Positions 7,910 through 15,895 of a stretch of DNA of 64,000 nucleotides are shown in pieces. The DNA is from Spectribacter hydrogenoxidans (GTDB taxonomy: Bacteria; Pseudomonadota; Gammaproteobacteria; Nevskiales; Salinisphaeraceae): positions 62,001-126,000 of the forward strand of contig NZ_JAVRIB010000005.1 in the NCBI RefSeq assembly GCF_031846275.1, written 5' to 3'. Each line of letters begins with the position of its first letter. Position 1 is the first letter of the stretch. Made by a program: the position numbers and the translations under genes. The notes beneath the pieces are model-generated. The model made no database searches and was not told the DNA's origin. It saw only the letters and a list, made by a program, of their open reading frames with translations.

Positions 7910-9163
7910 TCAGCCGAACGCGGCCGCGAACTCGCTACCGAACAGCACGATCAGCTGGAACCAGCCCACCGCGAACCCAAGCGCCGCGCCCACCGCAATC
8001 AGAATCCATTCATCCTCCTCGAAGGCCGGGCGCAGCATGCCCTCGAAGTCGGTCGAATTCAGCGCCTGCAGCCGGCTGACCAGGGTATCGCGGATCTGCA
8101 TCGCGTCCTCGGCATAGTCAGTGACATGCTGCAGGGCCACGGGCATGCGGGCCAGCACCTCGCTGATGGCGGATTCCTTCATCAGCCGGTAGTTTCGCGT
8201 GCCAACGGTCCAGGCGACAAATGGCCGGGCCACGCTGGTGGAATCATCGATAGCCTCCTGCACGTGCCGGCCCACCAACGCGAACAGCTTGTCCGCGTAT
8301 GGGCCCTTGAGAATGGCCTCGAGAATGTTGCCGGGGGTGAGTATTTCCTGGGACACCAGTTCGCCGTAGTCCCGCGCCACTTCCATCTGCCGCTTGTGGA
8401 ACAGGCCCTGGACGGAGAAAGGGCCCACGCGCCACAGTTCCTTGGGGTTGAAGATCATCTTCAGCGCCACCCAGTTGGTGGCATAGCCCACCATCAGGCC
8501 AAACGCCGGCAGCAACCACCATTCCTGGTAGAACGCCCAGACCCCCATCTGGAGGCAACCGAACAGGAAGCCGAAATACAGTCCGGAGCGACCGATGAAG
8601 CGGAACTCGGCCCGCCCGGTTTCCTTGAAGATGCGATTGAGCAGCGGCTTGTCGCGCACCAGGCTCGACACCACCATGTCCTTGAGATCGAACATCTGGC
8701 GGATGTTGGTGCGGACCTCCCCCATCACCTCGGCGATCACCTCCGGGGCCTCGCCCTGGATGCGGCGGATGATCTGGCGCTTGATCGCGCTTGGCAGCGA
8801 CTCCCACAACAGCGGCTGATGCCGGCGCATCACCGCCTCGGTAATCTCGTCGACCATGGCCAGCGTGGGCTGCTCCAGTTCGTCGGCGATGCGCTGGGGA
8901 TCCAGCCGCGAGAAGATTTCCTCCTCGTCGAGCAGCTTGGAGGTAATGGTGTCCACCGCGATGCCCGCCATCTTCGCGCACTTGCGCGGCACGATACCCT
9001 GCCAGCCCAGGATCGGCTCCTTGATGCCGATGAACTCCAGGGGGTGGAACATCATGCGGATGGCGATCACGTTGGTGACATAGCCCACAACCGCGCTGAT
9101 CACGGGCATGGAGATGTACTTCCATGTTTCCAGCCCCAGGCCGAGAAACCCGGCTTCCTCCAT
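7910..9163 (-). CDS. DUF445 family inner-membrane protein, copy 2
   Basis: The protein has 417 aa and is plainly paralogous to 3145-4446 over its whole length. Shared blocks include ILGWQGIVPRKCAKMAGI, IFSRLDPQRIADELE, EFRFIGRSGLYFG and EFGML-RPAFEEDEWILIAVGAALGF. It has the same duplicated VGY-x-TN motif and the same membrane layout. A strong site (GGGGGAGGG) sits just upstream of ATG 9163. It lies between the two Abi-alpha-like genes (18 and 28 nt gaps) in a five-gene minus-strand operon ending with the acyl-CoA synthetase. The biochemical function of the family is not known to me. Confidence 0.85.
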   Translation of the reverse strand: MEEAGFLGLGLETWKYISMPVISAVVGYVTNVIAIRMMFHPLEFIGIKEPILGWQGIVPRKCAKMAGIAVDTITSKLLDEEEIFSRLDPQRIADELEQPTLAMVDEITEAVMRRHQPLLWESLPSAIKRQIIRRIQGEAPEVIAEVMGEVRTNIRQMFDLKDMVVSSLVRDKPLLNRIFKETGRAEFRFIGRSGLYFGFLFGCLQMGVWAFYQEWWLLPAFGLMVGYATNWVALKMIFNPKELWRVGPFSVQGLFHKRQMEVARDYGELVSQEILTPGNILEAILKGPYADKLFALVGRHVQEAIDDSTSVARPFVAWTVGTRNYRLMKESAISEVLARMPVALQHVTDYAEDAMQIRDTLVSRLQALNSTDFEGMLRPAFEEDEWILIAVGAALGFAVGWFQLIVLFGSEFAAAFG

Positions 9164-9192
9164 CTGCCCTCCCCCGAATCGGCTGAGTCCAG

Positions 9193-9924
9193 CTAGCTAT
9201 CGTCGTTATCGAGTGCCGACGTCTCGCAGGCCCGCCACAACGCCTGCCCCAGTTCCGAAAGCACCAGCGTGCCGCGCTGCAGGCGCGGCCGCATCCTGAG
9301 TTCATTGTCCACCATTGCCACCGCTTCCCGCACCCGGGCATCGGTTTCGAGAATTTCATACTTGGTCTGCAGGGCCTCGCTGGGGCCGCCAATGCGCACC
9401 AGTCCGAGCATGCGCAGGTGAGCAAGATAGTTGGGCACCTGGTCGTTCAGCATCACCCCGGCGTCCTTGCCCACGGTGGAGGCGTTCTCCAGCACCCACC
9501 GCGACACCGGCCCCACCCGCATCCCGGCGCCGACGTGGCACACGGCCACCGGCTCGCCATCCGACAGCGCCGCGATGATGCGTGCCTCGTCGGGCACCAG
9601 CCGGGCCACGATGCGATCGAACAGGTATAGCCGGGCGTCTTCCGGGCGCTGCTGCAGGGATACTGCCAGCAGCGCCTGAAAACGGGTGATGGCGTCGGCC
9701 GCGGGCGGCAGATCCGGCGCCTCGTACGGTTCCCCGGACGTAGCGGGCGCATCACGGTACGCGTCCAGCCGTTGGGCCAGCTCGCCCAGCAGCCAGGCTT
9801 CGGTCTCGCGCGCCCCGCGGGCGGCCAGGTCGCTGCCCGGCAGGTTGCCGGCCGCCCGGACCGCGCCACCCAGCAGGCGGAATGGCAGCGGGGCCCGTCG
9901 CAGGGGCATACGGCGATTGCTCAT
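9193..9924 (-). CDS. Abi-alpha (DUF4393)-like protein, copy 2
   Basis: The protein has 243 aa and is paralogous to 7189-7890: RIVARLVPDEARIIAALSDG, VCHVGAG, WVLENASTVGKDAGV and LRMLGLVRIGGPSEALQ-KYEIL. The start at 9924 is supported by AGGAG 8 nt upstream; an in-frame TTG/GTG-type extension to 9942 lacks one. It is the first gene of the operon 9193->5164 and is transcribed away from the DUF4282 gene across a 142-bp promoter gap. The function is unknown. The arrangement Abi-alpha / DUF445 / Abi-alpha suggests the two families act together. Confidence 0.65.
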   Translation of the reverse strand: MSNRRMPLRRAPLPFRLLGGAVRAAGNLPGSDLAARGARETEAWLLGELAQRLDAYRDAPATSGEPYEAPDLPPAADAITRFQALLAVSLQQRPEDARLYLFDRIVARLVPDEARIIAALSDGEPVAVCHVGAGMRVGPVSRWVLENASTVGKDAGVMLNDQVPNYLAHLRMLGLVRIGGPSEALQTKYEILETDARVREAVAMVDNELRMRPRLQRGTLVLSELGQALWRACETSALDNDDS

Positions 9925-10000
9925 CGGGGACTCCTGTCGCACGGCTTCGGATGTTGTTGCGGCCCGTTTCGCGCCATGCTGCAGCTTGGTTGGCAGGCCG

Positions 10001-10035
10001 TCACAGTTAAGTTACATTCGTTGATGTAAACGAGT
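10001..10035. promoter_or_regulatory. Palindromic candidate operator between divergent genes
   Basis: TTACAT (10012-10017) and ATGTAA (10024-10029) form a perfect 6-bp inverted repeat around TCGTTG, in an AT-rich patch within the 142-bp gap between the Abi-alpha/DUF445 operon and the DUF4282-DUF1302 operon. The same TTACA word recurs in the promoter region near 3034-3053. The site could coordinate both operons; no regulator is encoded nearby. Confidence 0.4.
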
Positions 10036-10066
10036 AAAGCGGCTTTCCTCTTTCTCGCGGGGTGTC

Positions 10067-10516
10067 ATGGTCGATCAATCGCCACCGCCGCAGCCCGACC
10101 CGGCTGACGGCGTCAAGCCGACCTCGCTGCGGCAGTCCGCCGCGGAACTGGGCCGTCTATTCGCGCGGCAGCTGTTCGATCTGCAGATGCGCGAATTGCT
10201 GACCACGCGGATGCTGCCCATCATCTACGGGCTGGCAATCGGGTTTGCCGCATTGCTGACAGTGTATTGGATTGTCTGGGGCTTCGGGCAGTCCTGGGGC
10301 ATGGGGATTGCCTGGCTGCTGGTGATCGGACCGGCCCTGTTCGTGGCGGTAGTCACCGCGATCCGGGTGTTCCTGGAGTTCGTGATGACGGTGTTCCGCA
10401 TCGCCCTGTTCCTGGAGTCCCTGGGCGGGCAGATCGAGAGCATTGCCGGCCAGACCGAGGAGATTGCGGAAGACCTGCCGCGCATCCAGTTCTGGCGCAG
10501 CCGCAAGCGCGAATAA
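10067..10516 (+). CDS. DUF4282-like inner-membrane protein
   Basis: The protein has 149 aa. A Pro-rich cytoplasmic N-terminus is followed by RQLFDLQMRELLTTRMLPIIY, two membrane segments (~50-72 and ~80-104), and a conserved RVFLEFVMTVFRIALFLESL helix. This matches the DUF4282 layout. The C-terminal part is polar (QIESIAGQTEEIAEDL). It is the first gene of a plus-strand operon with the DUF1302 porin-like protein (51 nt downstream) and two bitopic repeat proteins. The role is unknown; its position suggests an inner-membrane partner for the envelope proteins. Confidence 0.65.
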   Translation: MVDQSPPPQPDPADGVKPTSLRQSAAELGRLFARQLFDLQMRELLTTRMLPIIYGLAIGFAALLTVYWIVWGFGQSWGMGIAWLLVIGPALFVAVVTAIRVFLEFVMTVFRIALFLESLGGQIESIAGQTEEIAEDLPRIQFWRSRKRE

Positions 10517-10567
10517 TACAAGAGGCCATCGGCCGACGAGCCGGGTCGAAGCGAGAGGAGACACCGC

Positions 10568-12853
10568 ATGCCGATGCGGCAGGGGGGATTGCTGATTGCG
10601 CTGGCGGCACTGGCCACGGCGCTGCCGGCACAGGCCGTTCGCTGGGACTTCGACGCCCTGGGCGGCATCGACATCGACTGGCAGAACAAGTTGTCCACCG
10701 GCATCCAGCTGCGCACCCAGAGCCCCGATCGGGATCTGATCGGCAAGGCGTCGCTACCCGAGAATCGGGATCTGTGCGCCGCCGACGACTGCATCAGCGT
10801 GGACCCGGACGACACCGAACCCAATGAACGCTTCCTGGCCGCACCCGGCGCAACGGCCATGTTCACCGACGACGGCAACCTCAATTACGACAAATACGAT
10901 GTCACCGCCACCACCACCAAATGGCTGTCGATGGCGACGCTGCGTTTCGGCGACCGCGGCTGGTTCGACAACGTCGGGATGGAGATCGGCTGGCTGGCGC
11001 TGATCGATCCCATCAACATCGACTTCCAGGAAACCCGGCCCAATCAGATCGTGGAACCCGGCCCGCAGCCGGGCGTGCAGGTCACCGAGGAACGCAACGA
11101 GCAGACCGAACGCGAGCTCGGCCGCCTGTTCGACCTGCGCGAACTCAACGTCTTCTTCCGGATGCCATTCATCGGCGGCCGGGAGCTGGACGTCAAGATC
11201 GGGCGCCAGCTGCTGCCCTGGGGCGAAGGCACCATCGCCCTGCGCGGCTCGCTGAACTTCATCAACCCGCCGGCCTACACCAACCTGCTGCGCCCCGGCT
11301 TCGAGCTGACCGAGCTCTACCGGCCGGTGGGGCTGGTATCGGTGGGCACCCAGCTGACCCCGTCAATTGCCGCCGAGGCCTTCTACCAGTTCGAATGGCG
11401 GCCCTATCTGCTGCCGCCCAAGGGGGGGCTAGTGTCCTTCTTCGACGCCAACAATGAAGTCGCATCCGACGACGCCATCCCGCTGCCCTTCGGCAAGACC
11501 CCCGACGACCCGAACCAGCTGGGCACCCCGGCCAACGACACCGCGGCGCTGGTCACCGACACCAGCTTCGCCGGGGCTCGATCAGGCAACCGCAACCCGG
11601 AGCACGGCGGCCAGTACGGGTTCCGGGTGAACCGGTTCACCGACGCCATCGGCGACAGCGGCCTGGACATCGGCTTCTACGCCGCCAACTACCACAGCCG
11701 CATCCCGCTGGTGGGCGCCACCGCCACCGATGCTAGCTGCGCCCGCCGCGAGGGCAATCCACTGGGACTCGACGCCACCAACGTGGCCGACTTCTTCGCC
11801 GCCTGCGGCTTGAACCCCACCGGACCCAGCACCGGCGGCCTGCTCACCGAGCGCAACGCCCTGCCGCTGGACACCGCCACCTATTTCCTCGAATACCCGG
11901 AAGACATCCACATCTTCGGGCTGACCTACAACACGCTGATTGGCGGCTGGGCGATGCAGGGGGAACTCGCCTTCCGCCCCAATCTGCCGGTGCAGGTGGA
12001 TATCGAGGACGTGTTGTTCGCCGCCTTCCAGCCGGCGTTTCCCCGTGATGACGTGCCGCTGATCCCCAACGCGGTGGATTCGCTCGACCCCGGCAACGCC
12101 TGCAACAATCTGGATGCACTGGGGATTCTGGGTCCGGTGTGCGACACCATCGCCGGCACCCAGCAAAGCCTGACCGAGGCGCTGGGTTTTCCCACCCTGG
12201 ACGGGCTGGGCGGGGCCACCCTGGCAGGCTCGCAGCGGGCCCTGCCGGATTTCGTCACCGCCTACCGGGGCGGCACGCCCGGCGAAATCCGGCCGGGCCA
12301 GTCCATCCACGGCTACGAGCGGCTCAAGAACCTGACCACCAGTTTCAACTTCACCCGGCTGCGCGGCGGCGCTAGCGCCCCACTGGGTGCGGACCAGTTC
12401 ATTCTGCTGTTCGACGTGGCCACCTCCTGGCTGCCGGATCTGCCTGACCAGCGTGAGCTGCAGTTCGAGGCCCAGGGCACGCTCACCCATGCCTCGCCCG
12501 GGATCGCCGAAACCGGCGATGCGCTCAAGATCAACCCGGCCCAGACCACCGGGGGGTTCGTGACCGAATTCGCCTGGGGTTACCGGGTGGCCTCGCTGCT
12601 GAGCTATCAGAACGTGCCCTGGTCGGGCGCCTCGCTGGTGCCCACCATCGCCCTGTTCCACGATGTCGACGGGGTCTCGCCCGGGCTGGCGGCCAACTTC
12701 ATCGAGGGGCGCAAGATCCTGTTCCTGGACCTGGAACTCAACGCCGGACGCTGGTCCGCCAACGTCACCCAGACCATCTTCGCGGGCGGCGGCAACAACA
12801 ACATCCTCACCGACCGCGACAACCTCACCCTGTCCGTTGGTTATGAATTCTGA
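10568..12853 (+). CDS. DUF1302 family outer-membrane beta-barrel protein
   Basis: The protein has 761 aa: signal peptide (MPMRQGGLLIALAALATALPAQA), then alternating aromatic/hydrophobic strands and a terminal SVGYEF ending in Phe, the Bam recognition signature. DUF1302 hallmarks include WDFDALGGIDIDWQNKLSTGIQLRTQ, a DLRELNVFFR segment, VKIGRQLLPWGEGT and LRPGFELTELYRPVGLV. Family members are large channels in Gammaproteobacteria, often tied to hydrophobic-compound or steroid/hydrocarbon use and usually next to a DUF1329 lipoprotein. That partner is absent here and two bitopic repeat proteins take its place. The start has GAGGAG 7 nt upstream. Confidence 0.88.
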   Translation: MPMRQGGLLIALAALATALPAQAVRWDFDALGGIDIDWQNKLSTGIQLRTQSPDRDLIGKASLPENRDLCAADDCISVDPDDTEPNERFLAAPGATAMFTDDGNLNYDKYDVTATTTKWLSMATLRFGDRGWFDNVGMEIGWLALIDPINIDFQETRPNQIVEPGPQPGVQVTEERNEQTERELGRLFDLRELNVFFRMPFIGGRELDVKIGRQLLPWGEGTIALRGSLNFINPPAYTNLLRPGFELTELYRPVGLVSVGTQLTPSIAAEAFYQFEWRPYLLPPKGGLVSFFDANNEVASDDAIPLPFGKTPDDPNQLGTPANDTAALVTDTSFAGARSGNRNPEHGGQYGFRVNRFTDAIGDSGLDIGFYAANYHSRIPLVGATATDASCARREGNPLGLDATNVADFFAACGLNPTGPSTGGLLTERNALPLDTATYFLEYPEDIHIFGLTYNTLIGGWAMQGELAFRPNLPVQVDIEDVLFAAFQPAFPRDDVPLIPNAVDSLDPGNACNNLDALGILGPVCDTIAGTQQSLTEALGFPTLDGLGGATLAGSQRALPDFVTAYRGGTPGEIRPGQSIHGYERLKNLTTSFNFTRLRGGASAPLGADQFILLFDVATSWLPDLPDQRELQFEAQGTLTHASPGIAETGDALKINPAQTTGGFVTEFAWGYRVASLLSYQNVPWSGASLVPTIALFHDVDGVSPGLAANFIEGRKILFLDLELNAGRWSANVTQTIFAGGGNNNILTDRDNLTLSVGYEF

Positions 12854-12867
12854 AGAGGGCAAGCCAC

Positions 12868-13632
12868 ATGCGCGCTGATGCTTCGTCACCCCGCCGTCAA
12901 CGGGGCGCAATCGGTTTCTGGCTGTTCCTGCTGGTGGTGCTGGCCGGCGCCGCCGTCGGCGGGGCCCTGATCGGCTACTGGGTATTCAAGAACGTGGATG
13001 CCCGGCTCCTGCTGACCAACCAGCCGGCGATGGTGACCATACCGGAGCCGCTCAACGCCACCGCCGATGTGCTCAACAACCTGGACATCACGCTGGACGA
13101 CGTCATCTCTACCAGCGTGCCCATCGACCAGACCGTGTCCATTCCGGTGGACGAAACGCTCAACCTGCTGGCCAAGTTCGACGCCGAAGTGCCGATCCAG
13201 ATGAACGTGCCGGTCAACGAGACCATCACCATCGACCAGACGCTAAGCGTGGACGCGGTGATCACCGCCGAGGTACTGGGCGACACCCTGGAACTGCCGA
13301 TTCGCGGCGACATCCCGATCAAGGCGGACGTGCCCATCAATCTGAACATCCCGGTGGACAAGAACGTGCAGCTCAAATTCACCGCGCCGGTGGCCGCCAA
13401 GCTCAAGCAGAATCTGGAAGTCCCGCTGAAAACGACCATCGACGCCGACATCCCCATCCAGGCCGATCTCAGCGTGCCGGTGAAATCCCAGCTCAAGGCC
13501 CGGGTGTTCATGCCCGAGGACCCCACCGAAGTGATCATCGACTACGCCGACCTGAAGCTGCCGCTGCGTACCCTCGACGTCGGGCTGAAGGATGAAGATG
13601 ATGGCACCGCGGACGCCGAGGGCACGCCGTGA
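12868..13632 (+). CDS. Bitopic periplasmic repeat protein 1 (Pro-hexapeptide repeats)
   Basis: The protein has 254 aa: a short basic cytoplasmic tail, one uncleaved membrane helix (~15-40), then a periplasmic strand-rich domain. Pro followed by Ile/Val recurs at residues 85, 93, 109, 115, 144, 150, 156, 162, 174, 186, 196 and 204. From 144 the spacing is exactly six (PIRGDI, PIKADV, PINLNI, PVDKNV). This periodicity implies an elongated beta rod or groove. No known family was recognised. It starts 14 nt after the DUF1302 stop and shares a 1-nt TGATG junction with its paralogue downstream. Confidence 0.7.
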   Translation: MRADASSPRRQRGAIGFWLFLLVVLAGAAVGGALIGYWVFKNVDARLLLTNQPAMVTIPEPLNATADVLNNLDITLDDVISTSVPIDQTVSIPVDETLNLLAKFDAEVPIQMNVPVNETITIDQTLSVDAVITAEVLGDTLELPIRGDIPIKADVPINLNIPVDKNVQLKFTAPVAAKLKQNLEVPLKTTIDADIPIQADLSVPVKSQLKARVFMPEDPTEVIIDYADLKLPLRTLDVGLKDEDDGTADAEGTP

Positions 13633-14405
13633 TGCGGCTGCCGCTGCAGCAACGCGGCGGCATCCTGCCCTGGCTGCTGGGCGGCGGTCTGGTGGTGGGT
13701 GCGGTGGTGGTGGGCGGTGCGGCCGGCTTCTGGCTGCTGCTCAACCTGCGGCTGGGGCTGACCATTTCGGAGCAGCCGCTGGCGCTGGGTCTGCCGGACG
13801 AACTGGAAGTGGAGACCGAGGTGACCAACGTGCTGGATATCGGCATGAAGGGCCTGATCAACGCCCAGGTGCCGTTCGACCGCGAGGTGGTCGTGCCCAT
13901 GCGCGGCGAGTACGACCTGGATGTGTCGCTCGACGCCGACGTGCCGCTGGATTTCGACATCACCTACAACGGACTGCTGCCGGTGGACACCTACGCGGAC
14001 ATCACCGCCCGCACCGATCTGGATTTCCGCACCATCAAGCAGTACCGCAATATCGAGATCAAGGCGCGCCTGCCGCTCAAGCTCAACATCCCGGTCGACC
14101 TCAAGGTGCCGGTGCGGGAGACCATCCGCTTCAGGTACGACGGCCCGCTCACCGTGGTAGCCAACCAGAACCTCAACACCCGGCTCGAGACGGTGCTGTC
14201 CACCACGCTGGCGGTCGACCAGGTAGTTTCCACGCCGGTCACGCGCAGCTTCGGGCTGAAGCTGCAACTGCCCGATGATCAGGTCAAAGCCATCATCAAC
14301 CACTCGGACCTGAAACTGGACCCCAGTACCCTGCGGCTGGAAATCGCCGACGACAACGACGGCCCCGAGCGCATGGACTCGCCGTTCGGGCCGGCGGCGG
14401 ACTGA
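13632..14405 (+). CDS. Bitopic periplasmic repeat protein 2 (paralogue)
   Basis: The protein has 257 aa. It has the same layout as the preceding gene: a basic tail, a membrane helix within ~9-38, then a strand-rich domain containing PLKLNI, PVDLKV, PVRETI hexads and a matching final segment (PDDQVKAIINHSDLKL compared with PEDPTEVIIDYADLKL). ATG 13632 overlaps the upstream stop (TGATG), favouring translational coupling over a GTG three bases earlier. The pair could form a hetero-oligomer bridging inner membrane and DUF1302 barrel; that is inference from topology and operon structure. Confidence 0.7.
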   Translation: MRLPLQQRGGILPWLLGGGLVVGAVVVGGAAGFWLLLNLRLGLTISEQPLALGLPDELEVETEVTNVLDIGMKGLINAQVPFDREVVVPMRGEYDLDVSLDADVPLDFDITYNGLLPVDTYADITARTDLDFRTIKQYRNIEIKARLPLKLNIPVDLKVPVRETIRFRYDGPLTVVANQNLNTRLETVLSTTLAVDQVVSTPVTRSFGLKLQLPDDQVKAIINHSDLKLDPSTLRLEIADDNDGPERMDSPFGPAAD

Positions 14406-14502
14406 ACGCGATCGACCGGCTGTGACTTTCCCACCGGTCGTTCATCCGGGCCGCTGGCCTTTAAGCTTATGGCGGGCTAAACCCACATGAAGCGCGGCAT
14501 GC

Positions 14503-15894
14503 TCACTCCTGCCCGGTTGCCGTGTCCGCCTTCGCCAAACGCGCGTTGACGCGTTCGAGGTCGTCCCTGACCAGAATGCCGGCAGCCTGGCGCAGGCGCA
14601 GCTGCGCGCTGAAGAAGTCGTACCAGGCCTGCTGGCGGTCGGCGCGCCGCCGTACCAGCTCGATCTCGGCCTCGAGCACATCGAGGATATTGCGGGTGCC
14701 GGTCTGGCGGCCGGCGCGCGCCGCCTCCACCGCGGTCTCGCCGGAGGCGATGGCGGCATCCAGGGCCTCGATGCGGGCCGCGGCAGCGGTTACGTCGTCG
14801 TAGGCAGTGCGTACGTCCACGGTCACCTGACGGCGGGCGGCGATCAGGTCCTGGCGGGCCTGTTCCAGTTGATAGCGGGCCTCGTCCACCGCCGCGCTGG
14901 TCGCGCCCCCGGAAAAGATCGGCAGGCTCAGTTCGATGCCGACCGAGCGGGTTTCGGTGATCGAGTCGAACTCGCCGCTGGTGCCGCCGACCGGGAAGTT
15001 GACCACCTGCTCGCTCTCGCCGATCCGCCCCACCAGCGACACCGTGGGCAGGTGCCCACCCTGCTGGCTGTCCATGTCCTCACGGGCCCCCGCATAGGCG
15101 CGCCGTGCGGCCGCCACGGCCGGACTCCGGGACTGCGCCCGCGCCAGCCAGGTCTCGACATCGGCCTCCGTCACGGATGCCGGTCCGGTATCCGCCAGCG
15201 GCGCCAGACCCGCCGGTGCCTGTCCGGTAAGCTGGCGCAGGGCGTCGCGCGCCCGGTTCAGGCTGTTGCGGGCGGTGATGGCCTCGACCCGGGCGCCGTC
15301 CAGTTCCGACTGCGCCTCCTGACGCTCGGTCACCGGCGACAGCCCGGACTCGTACGCGGCATCGGCACGGTCGAGCTGTCGCGCAATCACTTCCTGCTGT
15401 CGCTGCGCGGCCTCCAGGTCGTCGCGCGCCGCGAGCACGTCGAAGTAGGCCCGGGCGGTGCGCACCATGAGCGACTGCTCGGCCGCGGCGAGATCGCGCT
15501 CGGCGGCCTCGCCGCGCGCCGCCGCGGCATCCTTGGCCTGCCATGCCGTCCAGTCGAACAGCGGCTGGCTAAAGGACAGCGTCAGCGACTGCTGTTCCTG
15601 GAAATCGTCGTTGCCACCCCCGCCGCCGAACCCGGCGTCGGCACCATCGGTGCCCTCGAAGCGCTGCTCCTGGCTGACTTGCGAGTAGCTGGCGCTGCCG
15701 GAAATGTTCGGCAGCAGCTGTCCGCGCGCCTGGCGATAGCGGGCATCGGCGGCACCGGCTTCGGCGCGCGCGGACTGCAATTCGGTGTCGGCTGTCCGGG
15801 CCCGGTCGTAGACTTGCAGCAGGTCGTCGGCGGCCGCGGCGGTGCCGGCTGACGGCAGCAGCACCACGGCAGCGATAACGGCGATTGCGCGCAT
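14503..15894 (-). CDS. TolC-family outer-membrane efflux protein
   Basis: The protein has 463 aa. It has a signal peptide (MRAIAVIAAVVLLPSAGTAAA), then two tandem TolC repeats rich in Ala/Gln/Arg helices (ARAEAGAADARYRQARGQLLPNISGSASYS; SVGIELSLPIFSGG; RQTGTRNILDVLEAEIELVRRRAD). The start at 15894 has GGAGGGAGA about 6 nt upstream. It begins 1 nt after the stop of the RND permease gene, so it is the last gene of the marR-MFP-RND-TolC operon and forms the outer-membrane duct of that pump. It has a Gly-rich insert (FGGGGGNDD) after the first repeat. Confidence 0.93.
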   Translation of the reverse strand: MRAIAVIAAVVLLPSAGTAAAADDLLQVYDRARTADTELQSARAEAGAADARYRQARGQLLPNISGSASYSQVSQEQRFEGTDGADAGFGGGGGNDDFQEQQSLTLSFSQPLFDWTAWQAKDAAAARGEAAERDLAAAEQSLMVRTARAYFDVLAARDDLEAAQRQQEVIARQLDRADAAYESGLSPVTERQEAQSELDGARVEAITARNSLNRARDALRQLTGQAPAGLAPLADTGPASVTEADVETWLARAQSRSPAVAAARRAYAGAREDMDSQQGGHLPTVSLVGRIGESEQVVNFPVGGTSGEFDSITETRSVGIELSLPIFSGGATSAAVDEARYQLEQARQDLIAARRQVTVDVRTAYDDVTAAAARIEALDAAIASGETAVEAARAGRQTGTRNILDVLEAEIELVRRRADRQQAWYDFFSAQLRLRQAAGILVRDDLERVNARLAKADTATGQE

Positions 15895-15895
15895 G

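Noticed and set aside
7189..9924. Phage-defence (abortive infection) interpretation of the Abi-alpha-like genes
   Set aside because: No other defence gene, integrase or toxin-antitoxin pattern is near. The neighbours are membrane and lipid genes, so the family name alone is not evidence.
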